DNA from: Carex sylvatica
Taxonomy: Eukaryota; Streptophyta; Magnoliopsida; Poales; Cyperaceae
Direction of reading: 5' to 3'
Assembly (NCBI GenBank): GCA_964058845.1
Contig: CAXKVR010000480.1
Coordinates: forward strand, 1 to 61,327
DNA: 61,327 bases
Below are positions 44,798 to 59,100 of this stretch, piece by piece (position 1 is the stretch's first letter; every line of letters begins with the position of its first letter). Under the pieces are notes generated by a model. That model was not told the origin of the DNA, did no database searches, and saw nothing but the letters and a program-made list of their open reading frames with translations. The position numbers and the translations under genes were made by a program.

Positions 44798-45918
44798 TCA
44801 CATCTACTTAAATTTCAAACGGAATTTCAGAGAACCTGCAATCTCCTTCTCTGTCTATCTCTCTCCATCTCTGTCTATCATTAGAATTGCCGAGTTCCTG
44901 AAATTCCAAACAGAATTTCAGCAGATTCGGACACATATCATTAAAGTTAGTATTCAGTATTGTTCAGATTAGTGTAAATATTGTTAGATCAATGGAATAA
45001 AACTAGCTGTTTTTTTTCTTTTAAACTCGACAGCGACTGTCAAGGACGAATAAAATTAATCTGATGCTACTCTTTACTTTGTCATGGAATGCTTGAATTA
45101 TAAATAAATAAACAAAAGAATGCAATTTTGGGGATAGGCTATCCTCTCATAATTCAAACATATCCTAAAATTAATAAAATAATGATAAAAGGTCTCTGCC
45201 AAGGAATTTTGCTGGATCTTCCTCTTCCAGAGGTTGAGGAGGGATGTATCTGTTGAAAGGTCCATTAATGTATCTTGGTAATATATGTCTTGACTCTTGA
45301 TATATTGTGGTTTGCAAAATGTCATCCCTGAATGTAGATATTACTGCGTAATTTTATATTTTTGTCTTTTGTTCCTTTTTCCTTGGAAGAAAGCTGTGCA
45401 ACATGTTTCATTTCACACTTGGTGTTCAAAATGGACTCGCAGCTTGGAGTCAGCAAAATTAATGAAATTCCGAATTCTTTAAACAGTTTAAATCAATCTA
45501 TATCACTAAATTATATTTCATTTATTAGAAAAGCGTACTCAACATAATTAGAAACTAATTGTTATATATAAAAAAATAAAAAATTTCCAAGTTTAATTCT
45601 TAAGCAAAGTTAATACGAATAGAATTGAAGTGTTATTTATCAAGCTTCTCGATGACCTATCGTGTCAAACTAATAATCCAAATTATTGAAACCGATCTAC
45701 TTCAATGCATTATTTATAAATTTATATGCAAAATGTATAAATTTCAATTAATTTTAATACATTATTTTTTCATCATTTTTTTAGCACTTGATTTTATACT
45801 AAATTAATTCAGAAATCTATAAAATTTGTATATAAACAACTCACTCATGATTCGTGAAAAAAAAACAAGTTCAATAATTTAAATTATTGTTTGAAATGAA
45901 TATGATAAAATTTGATGA
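44798..45918. other. AT-rich spacer
   Basis: No supported gene. Around 45680-45840 it shares CACTTGATTTTATACTAAAT and neighbouring sequence with the foldback element at 33598-33925, so part is a repeat remnant. Confidence 0.5.
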
Positions 45919-46335
45919 GCTTAAATTAGAGGTGAAAACAGAGTGGTTGTGGAGCGGATAGTGGTAAAATTATATTCTTTTTTTTTTTTTTAAATTTTCA
46001 GATACGGACACAGATACATATCGGATATTAAACAGATATGAATACAAATACGGATCTGACGCAGTGCGTATCGAAGACAAGTCCGAGTTGCCATTCCGAG
46101 ATGGTATCCGATTCAGACTCGGATACGGATGATGGTCACACCAAAACCAAGCTGATCAAGAAATTATATGTGCAACTTGACATTTGATCCACATAAAGGG
46201 GTTTTATTAAATTTAATACTTTTGTTGAGTTACAATTGTGTTGAGTGAATGAATATTTGGATGGCCGGTCTTCAAAGAGTCTTGAAACTAGGAGTCTCCA
46301 TAATTCAATTGGATGCATGCATGGGTGGTCTTCAA

Positions 46336-49300
46336 GGAGGCGTTTGGTTCGTGCTTTTAGAAGGTGATGCCTTGGTATTCCAATTTTCTGGAGAGTAATT
46401 ACTGTGTTTGGCGGGAATAGATATGGCAATCGGTAATTCCCTGCTATTCTGATAGCCTGACTTGTGGCTATCAAGATAGCAAAAAAAAACACGGAATTTC
46501 TTTATTCCTGCTCGGCAAACATCCTTTAAGCGCGCAGTTTCTCTTTCCCTCTACTCCGATATATTTCTCTTTCTCCGACATATTTCACTTTCCTTCTTCT
46601 CCGATATATTTCACACTATCGTTCCCCAAATTGCTATTTGTTTCTGACGTCTCTCCCTCTTGTGTTCCTCCCCTGCAAATGTAGGTTTGTGCTCTCTCTC
46701 CCTCTCTTAAACGCCCACTAATTTGTCCCTTTCTCCCCTACTGACACTATCGTAGTTACTTCTGTTTTTAATCAAAAATTTACCTCTGGATGTAACACTT
46801 GATTAACCCCTAAATTGTTGGTTATTTACTCTTTTTTCTGTTTGAAGCCCGAAGGAATCTTCATTTATCAGAATCCAAGTACAACAGGGACATATCAATC
46901 TATGTAGTATATTCTTAGTCATAAATTCTATCATAGTGGTTGTACTGGTAAAATAAAAAAGAAAAACTGAGCAATGACTCCTTTATATGGTCCCCAAAAG
47001 GGTAGTTACGTCCAGTTAAAAGGTTCCTATATACTGTATGGTTATGTATTATTTAAAGATTAAATTAATTTAAAAGGGTTAGCATACTGGTTTTCCAACA
47101 ATGTAATTAATCTTTTGGGAACTATATAATTACCCTTTTGGGAACCATATAACTATGTGGTTAGCATATCTGCCTTGAAATCACTGGAGCTTCTTAATTT
47201 TACTGGTATTTCAACAAAATTAGATTGAAAAGAGACTTCTTCAATTCGAACTTAGTTTCTTTTGCATTATATAAGTTCTGGCTCAGGGCATATGCTATTC
47301 AGATCTGTCTGAATTAAAATACTTATTAGCAATACTAGTTACTGGTACAATATGTGTGCATGAAACAGCAATGAAATTAGTGTGTAGGATGAACGAATCC
47401 ACTTAAATTTCCTGGTTTGTATGTATAACATGATACCAAAAATATGTTAAATGTCATAAACCTTCCTATTTATGAAGGTTCAGATTGAATACATCAAAAT
47501 AGAGTGGGCTGTCTGCAGAAGCCTCGTAGCCTGCACTGTGAAACAATGGATGAATCGACAAATCTTTACACAATTCCTGTTACAATTTCTGTTACCTCTT
47601 CATACTTTGAGATGCTCTATTATCTAACATTTAAAGCTATCTTGTTATGGTTGGTGTTGATGAGTCGTCAGACCTCGTGGGGTGGTCGTAATGCTTTGGA
47701 GAGACACTCTATTCGATTTATAACTCTGCAAAGAATGATATTTGATAGTGATTTGGTTTGTGTTGAAAATACACGCATGAATCGAAGAGCTTTTTATAGC
47801 CTGTGTGACTTATTGTCAAGTGTGGGGAGGTTGAGATGTAATGGAAGTATATCAGTTGAAGAGGCAGTAGCAATTTTTTTGAATATTTTGGCGCATGATG
47901 AGAAAAATAGAGTAATAAAGAGACAATTTGTGAGATCCGGAGAATCAATAAGCAGGCAATTTCGTAATGTGCTTAATGCCGTTATTAGATGCCATAATAT
48001 TCTGATTAAGAAGCCAACACCAATACCAGAAGATTCAACTGATGAAAGATGGAAATGGTTTAAGGTACTTCTACAACTCACCAATCATATAAAACAACAT
48101 GTACATGGTAATTAAAATCAAATATAACTACTGTCTCTATTTAACAGAACTGTCTTGGAGCATTAGATGGTACATATATTCAAGTAAATGTATATGACAT
48201 TGACAAAGCCAGATACCGTACCAGAAAAAGGAGGTTGCTACAAGTAAATGTATATTCTACCTGGATGGGAAGGATCTGCTGCTGATTCAAGAGTACTACG
48301 TGATGCAATTGCCAGGAGAAATGGATTACATGTCCCTCATGGTAAGCTTGAGTATTAAAATTGGGTTATTTTTCCATATAACCTTTACCAATAAATATAT
48401 TTATGCAAGCATGAGCTTAGCACAAACACCAAAGATTAAGAAGTCGGCCTGTTCTGGTAAACTAGTCAGTGCAGACTGGTACAGGGACTAAAATAGAAAA
48501 TAAACCATACTAGCATGTAGAGCACTTAAAAATACACAGAATAGAAATAAATTTGATATTATTTGGATTTTATTTCGATTTATTATGAATTTTTGAAGTT
48601 CAGCTTTTGAAACATGAAAATACAGCAAAATATCAGCACAGGTTCCTAATTTATCCCTCTGTTTAGACCATAGTCTGGTACAGCTAGGAAACCCCAAAAT
48701 TCATGAAATTTTACTAGCTTGTAGAGCATCATTTCTTGAAAATTTTCATATGAAGTACACTAAATTTGGTTGAGCAAAACTCCTAGAATAAATTTCCAAA
48801 GTTGGCACTTCCTTCAAAATAAATACTGCACAGTTTAAGTTTAGAGTATATGCTCAGGTCACTACTTTATCACCACTATTCTTTTTAAGTTAACATGTTG
48901 TTCCTTTTTTGTCTAACTATAGGTTACTACTATCTTTGTGATGCCAGTTATCCAAATGGAGAGGGTTTTTTTACGCCTTACAGAGGTCAAAGATATCATT
49001 TAAGTGATTGGAATAATGGCAGATTACCACGAACAGCACGGGAGTTTTATAACTACAAACATTCTTCGGCACGCAATGTCATAGAACGATGTTTTGGTCT
49101 TCTTAAAGGGCGATGGGCAATTCTTAGGGAAAAATCATTTTATCCAGTAAAAATTCAATGTTGAATAATTGCAACATGTGCGCTCATTCACAATCATATT
49201 CGAAAGGAAATGCCTATTGATCCTTTGGATGTCGGAATGCAAGAGACCAACCTACTGCTAGAGGAGCTAGATGGTGAGCGGATTACACATATTGAATCAA

Positions 49301-49937
49301 CAGATGAATGGACTAATTGGAGGGACACATTAGCTCATGAAATGTTTACCACGTGGAGAAGCTCAAGAAATAATCACTGAGTTGATATGTTATTAGTTGT
49401 ATTATATAGTCATTTTTCTATTTTGGCATTTAAAAAATTTTAATGGGTACGAAGTATATGATTTTTGTATTAACATGATTATTGTTATTTCTGTAGTAAT
49501 TTTCATAATTAACTATGCTTTTATTTTTTAATTTAGGATAAAGGGTTGTTATTTTATATTATTACTTGTATTTTTTTTTTGCTCAAGTAATTTTCAATGC
49601 CTATGGTGTTTTTTTGAGTGTTTTCACGTTATGTTTTTTTTTTTACATTAATATAATTTTTGATTTATAATTTATCTTCAAACAATACATAAAAAATTAG
49701 ATAACATAATATTAGTTAGTTAATAATTAAAAAGTAGTGAAGTTATGTCTATAGCCATTGTAATAACTATGCGCAAACTAAACATGGGAATGCTCATTCC
49801 AGGAAATATAGAAGCAATAGCCATGTGGAAACCAAACATGATAATTACACATGCCCGGGAATGACATTCCCTGACATTATATTTCCTGGAATCCTTCTAT
49901 TTCCTGAAATGACCTATAGCACGAACTAAACGTCCCC
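46336..49937 (+). mobile_element. PIF/Harbinger transposon
   Basis: Terminal inverted repeats GGAGGCGTTTGGTTCGTGC and, inverted, GGGGACGTTTAGTTCGTGC (16 of 19 identical), flanked by CAA on both sides (46333-46335 and 49938-49940). Contains a broken transposase gene and no recognisable Myb-like second ORF. 3.6 kb. Confidence 0.85.
47546..49380 (+). pseudogene. Harbinger (HARBI1-type, DDE) transposase, broken
   Basis: Three exons can be traced: 47546-48064, 48148 to about 48340, and about 48922-49380. The DDE triad is visible: Asp in LGALDGTYI, Asp in YLCDASYPN, Glu in NVIERCFGLLKGRWAIL. An internal deletion or filler between repeated CAAGTAAATGTATAT words (48181 and 48240) shifts the frame and removes about a dozen residues before WEGSAADSRVL-type sequence. 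A TGA at 49162-49164 interrupts the last exon. Not functional. Confidence 0.85.
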
Positions 49938-50596
49938 CAAGAGTTATGAAGCAATTAAATAATTTTGACCATGCACGCATGGGTTCTGAAGAGAATAAAA
50001 ACATTTGTTGGTTTACTAAAATTAGTATTTAATCATATTGGGTTTTGGATTTTTAATCAAAATAGCTTTTAATATTGTTTCTTAGAGATTAAGTAATGTT
50101 TGATTATAAATAGGTATTCGGGTATCTTAGTTGTATGGAAGTTGATTATTGAATAGAAAGTTTATTGTGTGTTTTACTTGTGACTTGAGTGATTTTTTTT
50201 TATTGTCTATTACTACTAAATCGGTACGTGAGTTTAACGGGCAATATCGTATCGGGACCGTCTTGTGTCAAGTGGTATCACTCTTTACTCTTCTCTTTTA
50301 CCATAAAATCAAGTATTTGAGCTTATCGGGCAAGACAGTAACGGGACGACTTTGCGTCAAGATCAAATCAAATATTTATTAAAAAAATACTAAAGTTTAT
50401 AATATTTATTCAATTATAATAGTAAAATAACATAATTAAACTATATGATATATATCTATTATTAAGATTCAAATAATTAAAACGTAAAACTATATCAGTA
50501 TTTACAGTAACACAGATATTTGAATATCAAATATTCATATCTATTTTTTCGAGTAGAGATAGAATATTATCCACCGTTTTCACCCCCAGCTTAAAT

Positions 50597-53101
50597 ACTC
50601 TAATTCTACTCCTGTTGGCAGTCAAATTTTCCAGCTCCAGTGATAAACAAAAAAAATCTGGGGCCAACTGCCATGGAATTCGTGCATTTGGAAAAAAGAA
50701 AAGGGAAGAAAAATTGTCCATCCTAGAGTCTGGAGATAAGTTGATACTTTATACTTACCACAGGAGGCAGATTTTGGTCGGATCTTGCTCAAAACACACG
50801 GCCAAGTGTACCATGTATTACCAAGTTGACACTGCCATTACCACTCGTCACTGGCCAATTGCCAATTGATTTTTGGTGGAATATCATTTGTTATCTTGTC
50901 AGATTTTTCTTATTTTTTACGGAGCATGTCCTTTGTGATGTTAGATTTTTAATAAAAACAACAAGGCTGAGTAATTTAAGGGGAAAAAGAGAAATAAAAT
51001 AAGAGGTTGGTAGAACTGCACACGTCAGACATCCGTCGCATCCGTAGATTAGATAAATGTTTGTAGGATTCTCTTATTCCTTCCTTTGTGTGTAGATTTG
51101 ATGCGGTGGATCACTGAATTTGATGAATGTTTGTCAGATTCTTTGATGCCTCTTTGTGTAGATTTTTATGGAAACGATCCATTCTTTATAAAATCACATA
51201 TGAATGATACACAAGATCTGATTGTTCACAGATTCCCAGAGATTCCTTTTTGAGAATTGGTATGTAGACTGGACCAACTATGTCCTGTGATTCTATGCGG
51301 CAGAAATGTCTAGTGCTGTTTGTATCCGCATTTAGTTCTTGTCAAGTAACTTAAGTTGTTATAAACTTATAATTAAATACTTATATAAAATATATTTATT
51401 ATGTTTTCATAAATGACTGATCACTTTAATTATATGAGGATTTCTCAGTCCTGATACTTCTAATTTGAAAACAGTTTCTCATATTTTTCTAGGTACTCTA
51501 TGTAATATGCATTATTCCATTCGAATTTAATTGTTATTAACAATGAAATATTTATTATATTTTGACATGTTCATTTGGAGGTTATATGTAGACAAGTAAT
51601 TACTATTACATTAGGACGACATCATGTACAAGTAAATTATAATTTATAAACAATATATTCGCTTGATTTGAAATATTCAAGTGACGCGTTTTTATATGTA
51701 TTATTATATCATGCTCTTTATTATAATTTAATATCACTTATTTTAAGAAAAACAGCTGACTTGGTCAGTTGGTTCTTCTATAAAAAGTATGAAATAGTCA
51801 AGTAGTTGTATAGATGATTAAGTTATATTCATTTTTAAAGTTGTAACCTAACTTTAGACTTCTCACTTAAATGTAAAAATTTAGTAAAAATAATGAAATA
51901 TTGATTCACATGTATCTATCTAGACTTTATAAAATTCTTGACCAGTCTGAAAAGATTTTAATAACTTTACTTTCGATATGTTAATTTAATCTTACCTTGA
52001 AACAATCAGCGGTTGTCAATCTGTGACAAAAGTATAATGTGACCACACAGAGTGTTATATCACTACAATTCATATAAAATTTTGTTGTCAAGGTGGCAAT
52101 GATCTGTCATTTGACATGGGCACAATACGGACTCTCTCGCTCTCCACATTAACAAGTGTGCCTCATTAGCGCCATCACACCAAATCTCGTGCAGCGATTT
52201 TCTGTAAGCCCTAATGTAGCGGATTAGAATCTACTTGAATCCTACAAGCCACACGGATGGTGTCTCGAGAAGGAATGCATATGAACACATTACAAAGATC
52301 CGCGTCGCCTCGATCTGATTGTAAATTTAATTTCGTGGTATCGAATGAGTTAATAAATTTTGTGATACGGTGACCTCACAAATTGTAAGGCGCAGGAAAG
52401 CGATAAGCCTCCTGTGACTGGAGGGAAACCAATCCCCCACCAGCTACTCCGCAATAAATTGTTACATGCTCCCGGTGCACGTGTTTTACATGCACTCACC
52501 TTGAATTATTCGGTAGATAATGTCTATCATGGCGGGTTTAGGGTTTATTCAACTACTACTGTCCAGTCAAGAAGTAAATGGAGGACACTGCGGTTGCACT
52601 GTCAATCTCTACCTATAAAAAATTGGAGACATTCATGCATTGTTCTCTGCGCCTCTCATTGTAGATCACGCTCTCCTCAATCTCAAGGTCTCAGACCTCA
52701 CACCACTCTTTCACTCCAGCAGTCCAGCTTATAATCTCCTTCTAATAAAGAAAACAAATTCCTATAATCCACCAAGTAATTCCTGATCCCTATTTCCTTA
52801 TTTTCGTTAAAATAAGAAAAAAAAAAGTAGTTTTCTTGCGGTCTCCCCTACGCTCTCTACTCTATAATCAGTACATACACGTCAGCAAGAACCGTCGCAA
52901 TTTGTCTGCCAGTGGCCATTTTTTCTGGCTATCGCTTGGCTTTAAAACTCGTGCATTCCACCTCACCAACCCACCTCCACTCCAATCTGTCCAAACAAAT
53001 ACCCACTTTTTTTATTTTATATTAAAACCTCGTCATCTCGTTTCGTCTCACTCCCTCCTCACACCAACCCCTGTCTCATCTCTCTCTCTCTCTGAACCGA
53101 A
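50597..53101. other. Spacer and promoter region of the P-protein gene
   Basis: First 1.5 kb AT-rich, with a diverged duplication of a TTTGTGTAGATTTGATG-like block near 51090 and 51150. From about 52100 it is GC-richer and looks like a promoter: a G-box CACGTG (52478-52483), an I-box-like GATAA (52516-52520), TATAAAAAA near 52615, and a pyrimidine-rich leader (53040-53095). No transposon recognised. Confidence 0.5.
52478..52483. promoter_or_regulatory. G-box (CACGTG) upstream of the P-protein gene
   Basis: Perfect CACGTG, 619 bases before the ATG, with a GATAA word 33 bases further on. G-box plus I-box is common in light-regulated plant promoters; use here is inferred. Confidence 0.4.
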
Positions 53102-56100
53102 ATGGAGAGAGCACGTCGCCTCGCTGCAGCGGCGATCTTGCGCCGGCTGATGAGCGAATCGAAGCAATCTCAGCCGGCTATCTCCAATTCAATCCGTCGC
53201 ATCTCCACTTACTCCCCTTCCCTCCTCCAACACCAACATTCTCGCACCACTGCCCCTAGCAACGCCCTTAAACACCACCAACTTCACCACCCCCGCCACA
53301 TCTCCACTGCTTCTCTCCAGCCATCCGACACTTTCGCACGGCGCCACAACTCCGCCACGCCAGACGAACAAACCATCATGGCCTCGCTCGTCGGTTTCCC
53401 CTCCACCGATGCCTTGATCGACGCTACTGTTCCCAAATCAATCCGCGCGCCTCCTCTCAAATTCAGCAAATTTGACGAGGGTCTGACAGAATCTCAAATG
53501 GTATCGCACATGCAACGCCTAGCCTCCATGAACAAGGCGTACAAGTCCTTCATCGGTATGGGATACTATGGGACCCACGTGCCAGCGGTGATCTTACGAA
53601 ACATAATGGAGAACCCGGGGTGGTACACACAGTACACCCCGTACCAGGCTGAGATTGCCCAAGGCCGTCTCGAATCTTTGCTCAATTTTCAAACTTTGAT
53701 CACTGATCTGACAGCTCTCCCCATGTCAAACGCGTCTCTGCTTGACGAGGCTACAGCTGCGGCAGAGGCCATGGCCATGTGCAACAACATACAGAGATCG
53801 AAAAAGAAGAACTTCATAATTGCCTCAAACTGCCACCCACAAACCATTGACGTGTGCAAGACACGTGCTGAAGGATTCGACCTGAAGGTGTTAGTGTCAG
53901 ATTTGAAGGATTTTGACTATAGCTCGGGTGATGTGTGTGGTGTTCTGGTACAGTACCCTGGTACAGAGGGAGAGGTACTGGATTATGAAGAGTTTGTTAA
54001 AAATGCGCATGCAAATGGTGTGAAGGTCGTGATGTCAACTGATCTATTGGCGTTGACTGTGCTCAAGCCGCCTGGTGAGATCGGGGCCGACATAGTGGTG
54101 GGGTCCGCACAGAGGTTTGGTGTCCCTATGGGGTATGGTGGGCCCCATGCAGCCTTCCTGGCAACTTCTCAGGAGTACAAGAGGCTCATGCCGGGTCGAA
54201 TTATTGGACTCAGTATGGATTCGACCGGTAAGCAGGCTCTGCGCATGGCGATGCAGACAAGGGAGCAGCATATCAGGAGAGATAAGGCCACTAGCAATAT
54301 TTGTACTGCTCAGGTACATGCACTACACAACCCCTTTGTTGAATTGCCTCTAATATAGGATTTAATATGTGGTGAATATACTATTGCATGGCAAAAGAAC
54401 ATGGTTTTTTGGAGTGTAAAAACAATAAATAAAATATCAGGAATTAATTAAGTTCTAATTCTGCTGAGGAATTTTCTTAGTTTGTGAAAATACAATTCTT
54501 GTTTTGTTATTGTTTGCAATAAGAAAGACAATAATAACTAATAAAGTTAAAGTTTTGGTACCAGTCTCTCTTTTTGGTCTGTTTATTGAAACTATCAACT
54601 ATAGATACAGAATTATTGGGAGTTATATTCCATTTCTATTCATAAATAGCATTTTTCATTGCTGGAGTAGTTGGTTTAAGTGAGTTGGGGTTGAAGTAGG
54701 AATTGATAGTGACTCGGTAGGTTGCTTTATTTATACCCTGAAGGAGCCTAATTAGGTAGATACAACGACAGAATGATTACAAGTCCATTTAATTTAACAT
54801 GACGAACCTTTGACTATTTAATTGCTGATAGTTCAGCACTTGCTACTGAGCTTTAAATGATATGTTTTTAGTGCAACTATGTGACTATCACAGAGTGCAC
54901 CTTTTCAACCCAAGTCTTCACAATATTTCATGTCACCTGCTCTCACTGCATTTGGGACCCATGTGGTCAACTTTGTAGGGGGTATTGACCACTGGGGGCA
55001 CCATATATATATATATATATATATATATTTTAAAAACCACAATTTTACTTTTTGAATCTAAGATGTACACACCTTTTTATATCCCTCTCTAGGCATTGTT
55101 GGCCAACATGGCAGCTATGTATGCAGTATACCATGGACCAGAAGGCCTCAAGGCGATAGCAAATCGTGTCCATGGCTTAGCAGGTGTATTTGCACATGGG
55201 TTGAAGAAACTTGGAACCGTGACGGTACAGGACCTTCCTTTCTTTGATACAGTTAAGGTGACATGTGCCGATGCGAAGGCCATTGCTGACTTGGCAGCCA
55301 AGCATGAGATGAATCTTCGTATCGTAGATTCTAATACGGTAGACACTCTTCCCTCCATTTCTGCAAAGTTAATTATATATTTGGAGTTGTGTTGAAAAAA
55401 CTTTTTTGATTCATTGGTTAAAACTTATATTCAGCTAACTGTCGCATTTGATGAGACTACAACATTAGAAGATGTAGATACTCTGTTCAAGGTGTTCAAT
55501 GGGGGTAAACCTGTAAGTAAACCTTCGTGCTTTAATCTGTTCATGGATCTGTATAGTATAACTGAGAAGCAGTAAACAAATAAAATTCTATTTGAAAAAT
55601 TTCAGGCGAGTTTCACAGCAGAGTCTCTGGCACCAGAGGTCGATAGCCCCATCCCGGCTGGGCTTGCAAGACAGAGCCCGTACCTGACGCACCAGATCTT
55701 TAACATGTATGAAATCATCACAACTATACTTGTGTATCATCACAACTATGCTTGTTTTGTGCCTGATTGGGCATACATATACCTTATGTTTTTAATTATG
55801 TCACGTTTTGAAGGTATCATACCGAGCATGAATTGTTAAGGTACCTCCATAAGCTACAAGCGAAGGATCTTTCGCTGTGCCACAGCATGATACCACTTGG
55901 ATCATGTACCATGAAATTGAATGCAACAGTTGAAATGATTCCGGTCACTTTCCCCAACTTTGCCAATATTCACCCCTTTGTCCCTCTTGATCAGGCTGCA
56001 GGCTATCAGGTTAGATATAAATAGTCTCTAAATTTACTTCATTCTTCAGTAATTTTCTGGCAATATATTTGTGTATTTGGAACTTTGAATGACCTTTTGT

Positions 56101-59100
56101 CATTACTTGGAGCAAGGAGCAGTAATGATTTGTCTTTCCTTTGTATAGCTAATTTTTGGAGTGATTTGTTATAGGAACAAAGTCTAGTTTTTATTACTTT
56201 TGAAACATACAGGATTGTGTTTCAGTTATTGACTTGTTTAAATTAAAAATTTGAAGGAAATGTTCGATGATTTGGGTGATCTCTTATGCAAAATCACGGG
56301 ATTTGATTCTTTCTCTCTCCAACCAAATGCCGGTGCTGCGGGTGAGTATGCAGGACTCATGGTTATTCGTAAATACCACCAGGTACTTGATTTTAGCTAG
56401 TTATCTATTATCAATTTAGAATTAGTCATTTCATAATTAGCTATTTTATATATTTTGTGGTAATTTTTGTATTTTCTTAAATCTAGTCTAGAGGAGACCA
56501 CCACAGGAATGTGTGCATCATACCAGTCTCTGCTCATGGTACCAACCCAGCTAGTGCTGCCATGTGTGGTATGAAAATTGTTGCAGTCGGTACTGATTCA
56601 AAGGGAAATATTAACATCGAGGAACTGAGAAAGGCTGCTGAGTCTAACAAGGAGAATTTGTCTGCTCTCATGGTATGGATATTATCTCGATCTGTTTAGC
56701 AAACAAGTAAAATAGTGGAAGAGTGGAAAAAAGAATAAGCTTTTCTATTCTGCACAATCCTGCTCATGTTCAACAATCATGGAATTGATGAACAGTAAAA
56801 TTAGGCCTATTTGAACTCATGCAAAATCCACTCTTTTACTATTCCACCTCTAGCATTGAATAGTCAGGTTGAATAGGGAGGGACTAAAGTGTAAAACAAA
56901 AAAGTTCTGACTGCATAATTCCATCCAATTCCATTTTCCACAATATTATCCAATTTCGCTCCTGTTTAGCAACTATGCTACCACAATTTCACACTTTTCT
57001 ACTATTCCTCCTCTATCAAATAGCCCCATATCTTTGTTTTCAGATTTCTAGATAATTGAACAGTCCTTGATTTGTCAACTCATTATGTTTTGCTAGGTTA
57101 CATATCCCTCGACCCATGGTGTGTATGAAGAAGGAATTGATGAGATATGCAAAATTATTCATGACAATGGTGGCCAGGTGTACATGGATGGTGCTAACAT
57201 GAATGCTCAGGTCAGTTTTGACAGTGAACAGTCACATACAAAATAATTTTTACATTACTTGATGTGCTAACACAAAGTGTGGTTTTATTTGCATCTCTTG
57301 TATAGGTTGGACTGACGAGCCCAGGGTTCATCGGGGCAGATGTGTGCCATCTCAACCTTCACAAGACATTCTGTATCCCACATGGTGGTGGTGGGCCTGG
57401 CATGGGCCCCATTGGTGTCAAGAAGCACCTAGCCCCATTCTTACCATCTCACCCTGTGGTAACTTTTCCTCCTGTATTTAATTGATCTTTCTTTTTTGAT
57501 CTGATGTAAGAACTTTAACATCTTCTATTACTCTTCTCTTTCTGTATCTAGGTGGCAACTGGAGGAATCCCAGCCGCAGAAAATGCTGAGCCACTTGGAA
57601 CAATCTCGGCTGCCCCATGGGGTTCTGCTTTGATTCTCCCGATTTCGTACACATACATTGCTATGATGGGTTCCGGAGGTTTAACAGATGCTTCTAAAAT
57701 TGCCATCCTCAATGCCAACTACATGGCTAAGCGTCTCGAGGTAATCTCTTCTTATAAAAGGCAACGCTCTTCATTTGCCTCTTTTTCCTTCCCATTTCTT
57801 CATAGATCTGCTTGAGATTTCCCTATCTGTATAGTGGAAAATTCAGAAAAGAGTTGCTTAGATTAATTTATTATCGTTCTGGTAGGTTATCTATAACTTC
57901 CAAGATAATTTGAATACCGCTTTGTAGTCTTCAAGGGAACATGATATGTGCATTGATTTTGAGTGGTTATCTGTAACTTTCAAAATAATTTGAATACTGC
58001 TTTGTAGTTTTTCTCAAACAGATCAAAACAAGTATTTTTCTCAGGCATGGTCTATACATCAAACTGATCACGTTTGAAAGTGTTTTTAGTAGTATTTCAA
58101 AATTATGATAGGCAATTAGCATAGTCAAACAAGTAAAGGTCAGTGCATTTTATCTTTATTGTATGATTTTCCATCCCATTTCTTTCTCTTTCTACATTTT
58201 GCTGTCAATTTAACAATAATTTTATTCCTTTTCAGAACTATTACCCAGTTCTTTTCCGTGGAGTTAATGGGACTGTTGCTCATGAATTCATTGTTGACTT
58301 GAGAGGCTTTAAGGTAGTATTTTTTATCACCAGGTCATTTTGTCTTTTATCAGTACCAAAATTCTAAATTCTTTTTGTTATTCTTTATTTCTCGGAAGAC
58401 AACTGCTGGAATAGAGCCAGAGGATGTGGCCAAGCGTCTCATGGATTACGGGTTCCATGCACCAACCATGTCATGGCCTGTGCCTGGCACACTCATGATT
58501 GAACCCACCGAAAGTGAAACCAAGGTATCCTACTAATATTGATGTATCTTGTTTAAAATTATGATAAATTGTATATATTCTGGTTGAGTGGCTAAAAGTA
58601 AGATTCCGTATTCCTATACAGGCTGAGATGGACAGGTTCTGTGATGCTCTAATCTCCATCAGAGAAGAGATAGCTCAGATCGAAAGTGGCAAGGCTGATA
58701 TTCAGAATAACGTCCTCAAGGTATAGATTCTCACATTCCTTTTCTACCCAAAATAACTGTACTAATGAACTTGAGTGGTTATGTAAAATTAATAATAATA
58801 TGTTTGCTGCAGGGAGCACCTCACCCACCATCTCTGGTAATGGGTGACACGTGGACCAAGCCATACAGCCGTGAGTATGCGGCATTCCCTGCCGCGTGGC
58901 TTCGTGAGGCCAAGTTCTGGCCAACCACTGGTAAAATACTTCATTCTTTTAATTCTACTAAAGTAACCCAATTGTTCAACTTCAAAAGATTTTAAGTCAT
59001 ATAACTTGCATGCCCCATTACACACATAAAACACAAATAGTGCAGAGCAATATATGAATTTTCCCAAGGGATTTTTGCATAAGCTTGTTCTCTTACATTA

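Larger units (their letters stand above)
45927..50588. mobile_element. hAT-like non-autonomous element (H4) with nested insertions
   Basis: Ends TAGAGGTGAAAAC and GTTTTCACCCCCA; perfect 8-bp target duplication GCTTAAAT (45919-45926 and 50589-50596). Subterminal GGATACGGA/ATCCGA words as in related copies. The interior (about 46137-50500) is a later insertion. It includes an LTR-like stretch right of 49940 with a TATAAATAGG box and a TGGTATCA primer-site-like word at 50270, two diverged copies (about 115 bp apart, 50220 and 50320) of a CGGGCAA...CGTCAAG block, and the Harbinger element. Confidence 0.75.

Noticed and set aside
52414..52734. 106-codon open frame upstream of the P-protein gene
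   Set aside because: No domain; it overlaps promoter-like sequence (G-box, TATA-like element) and is probably chance.
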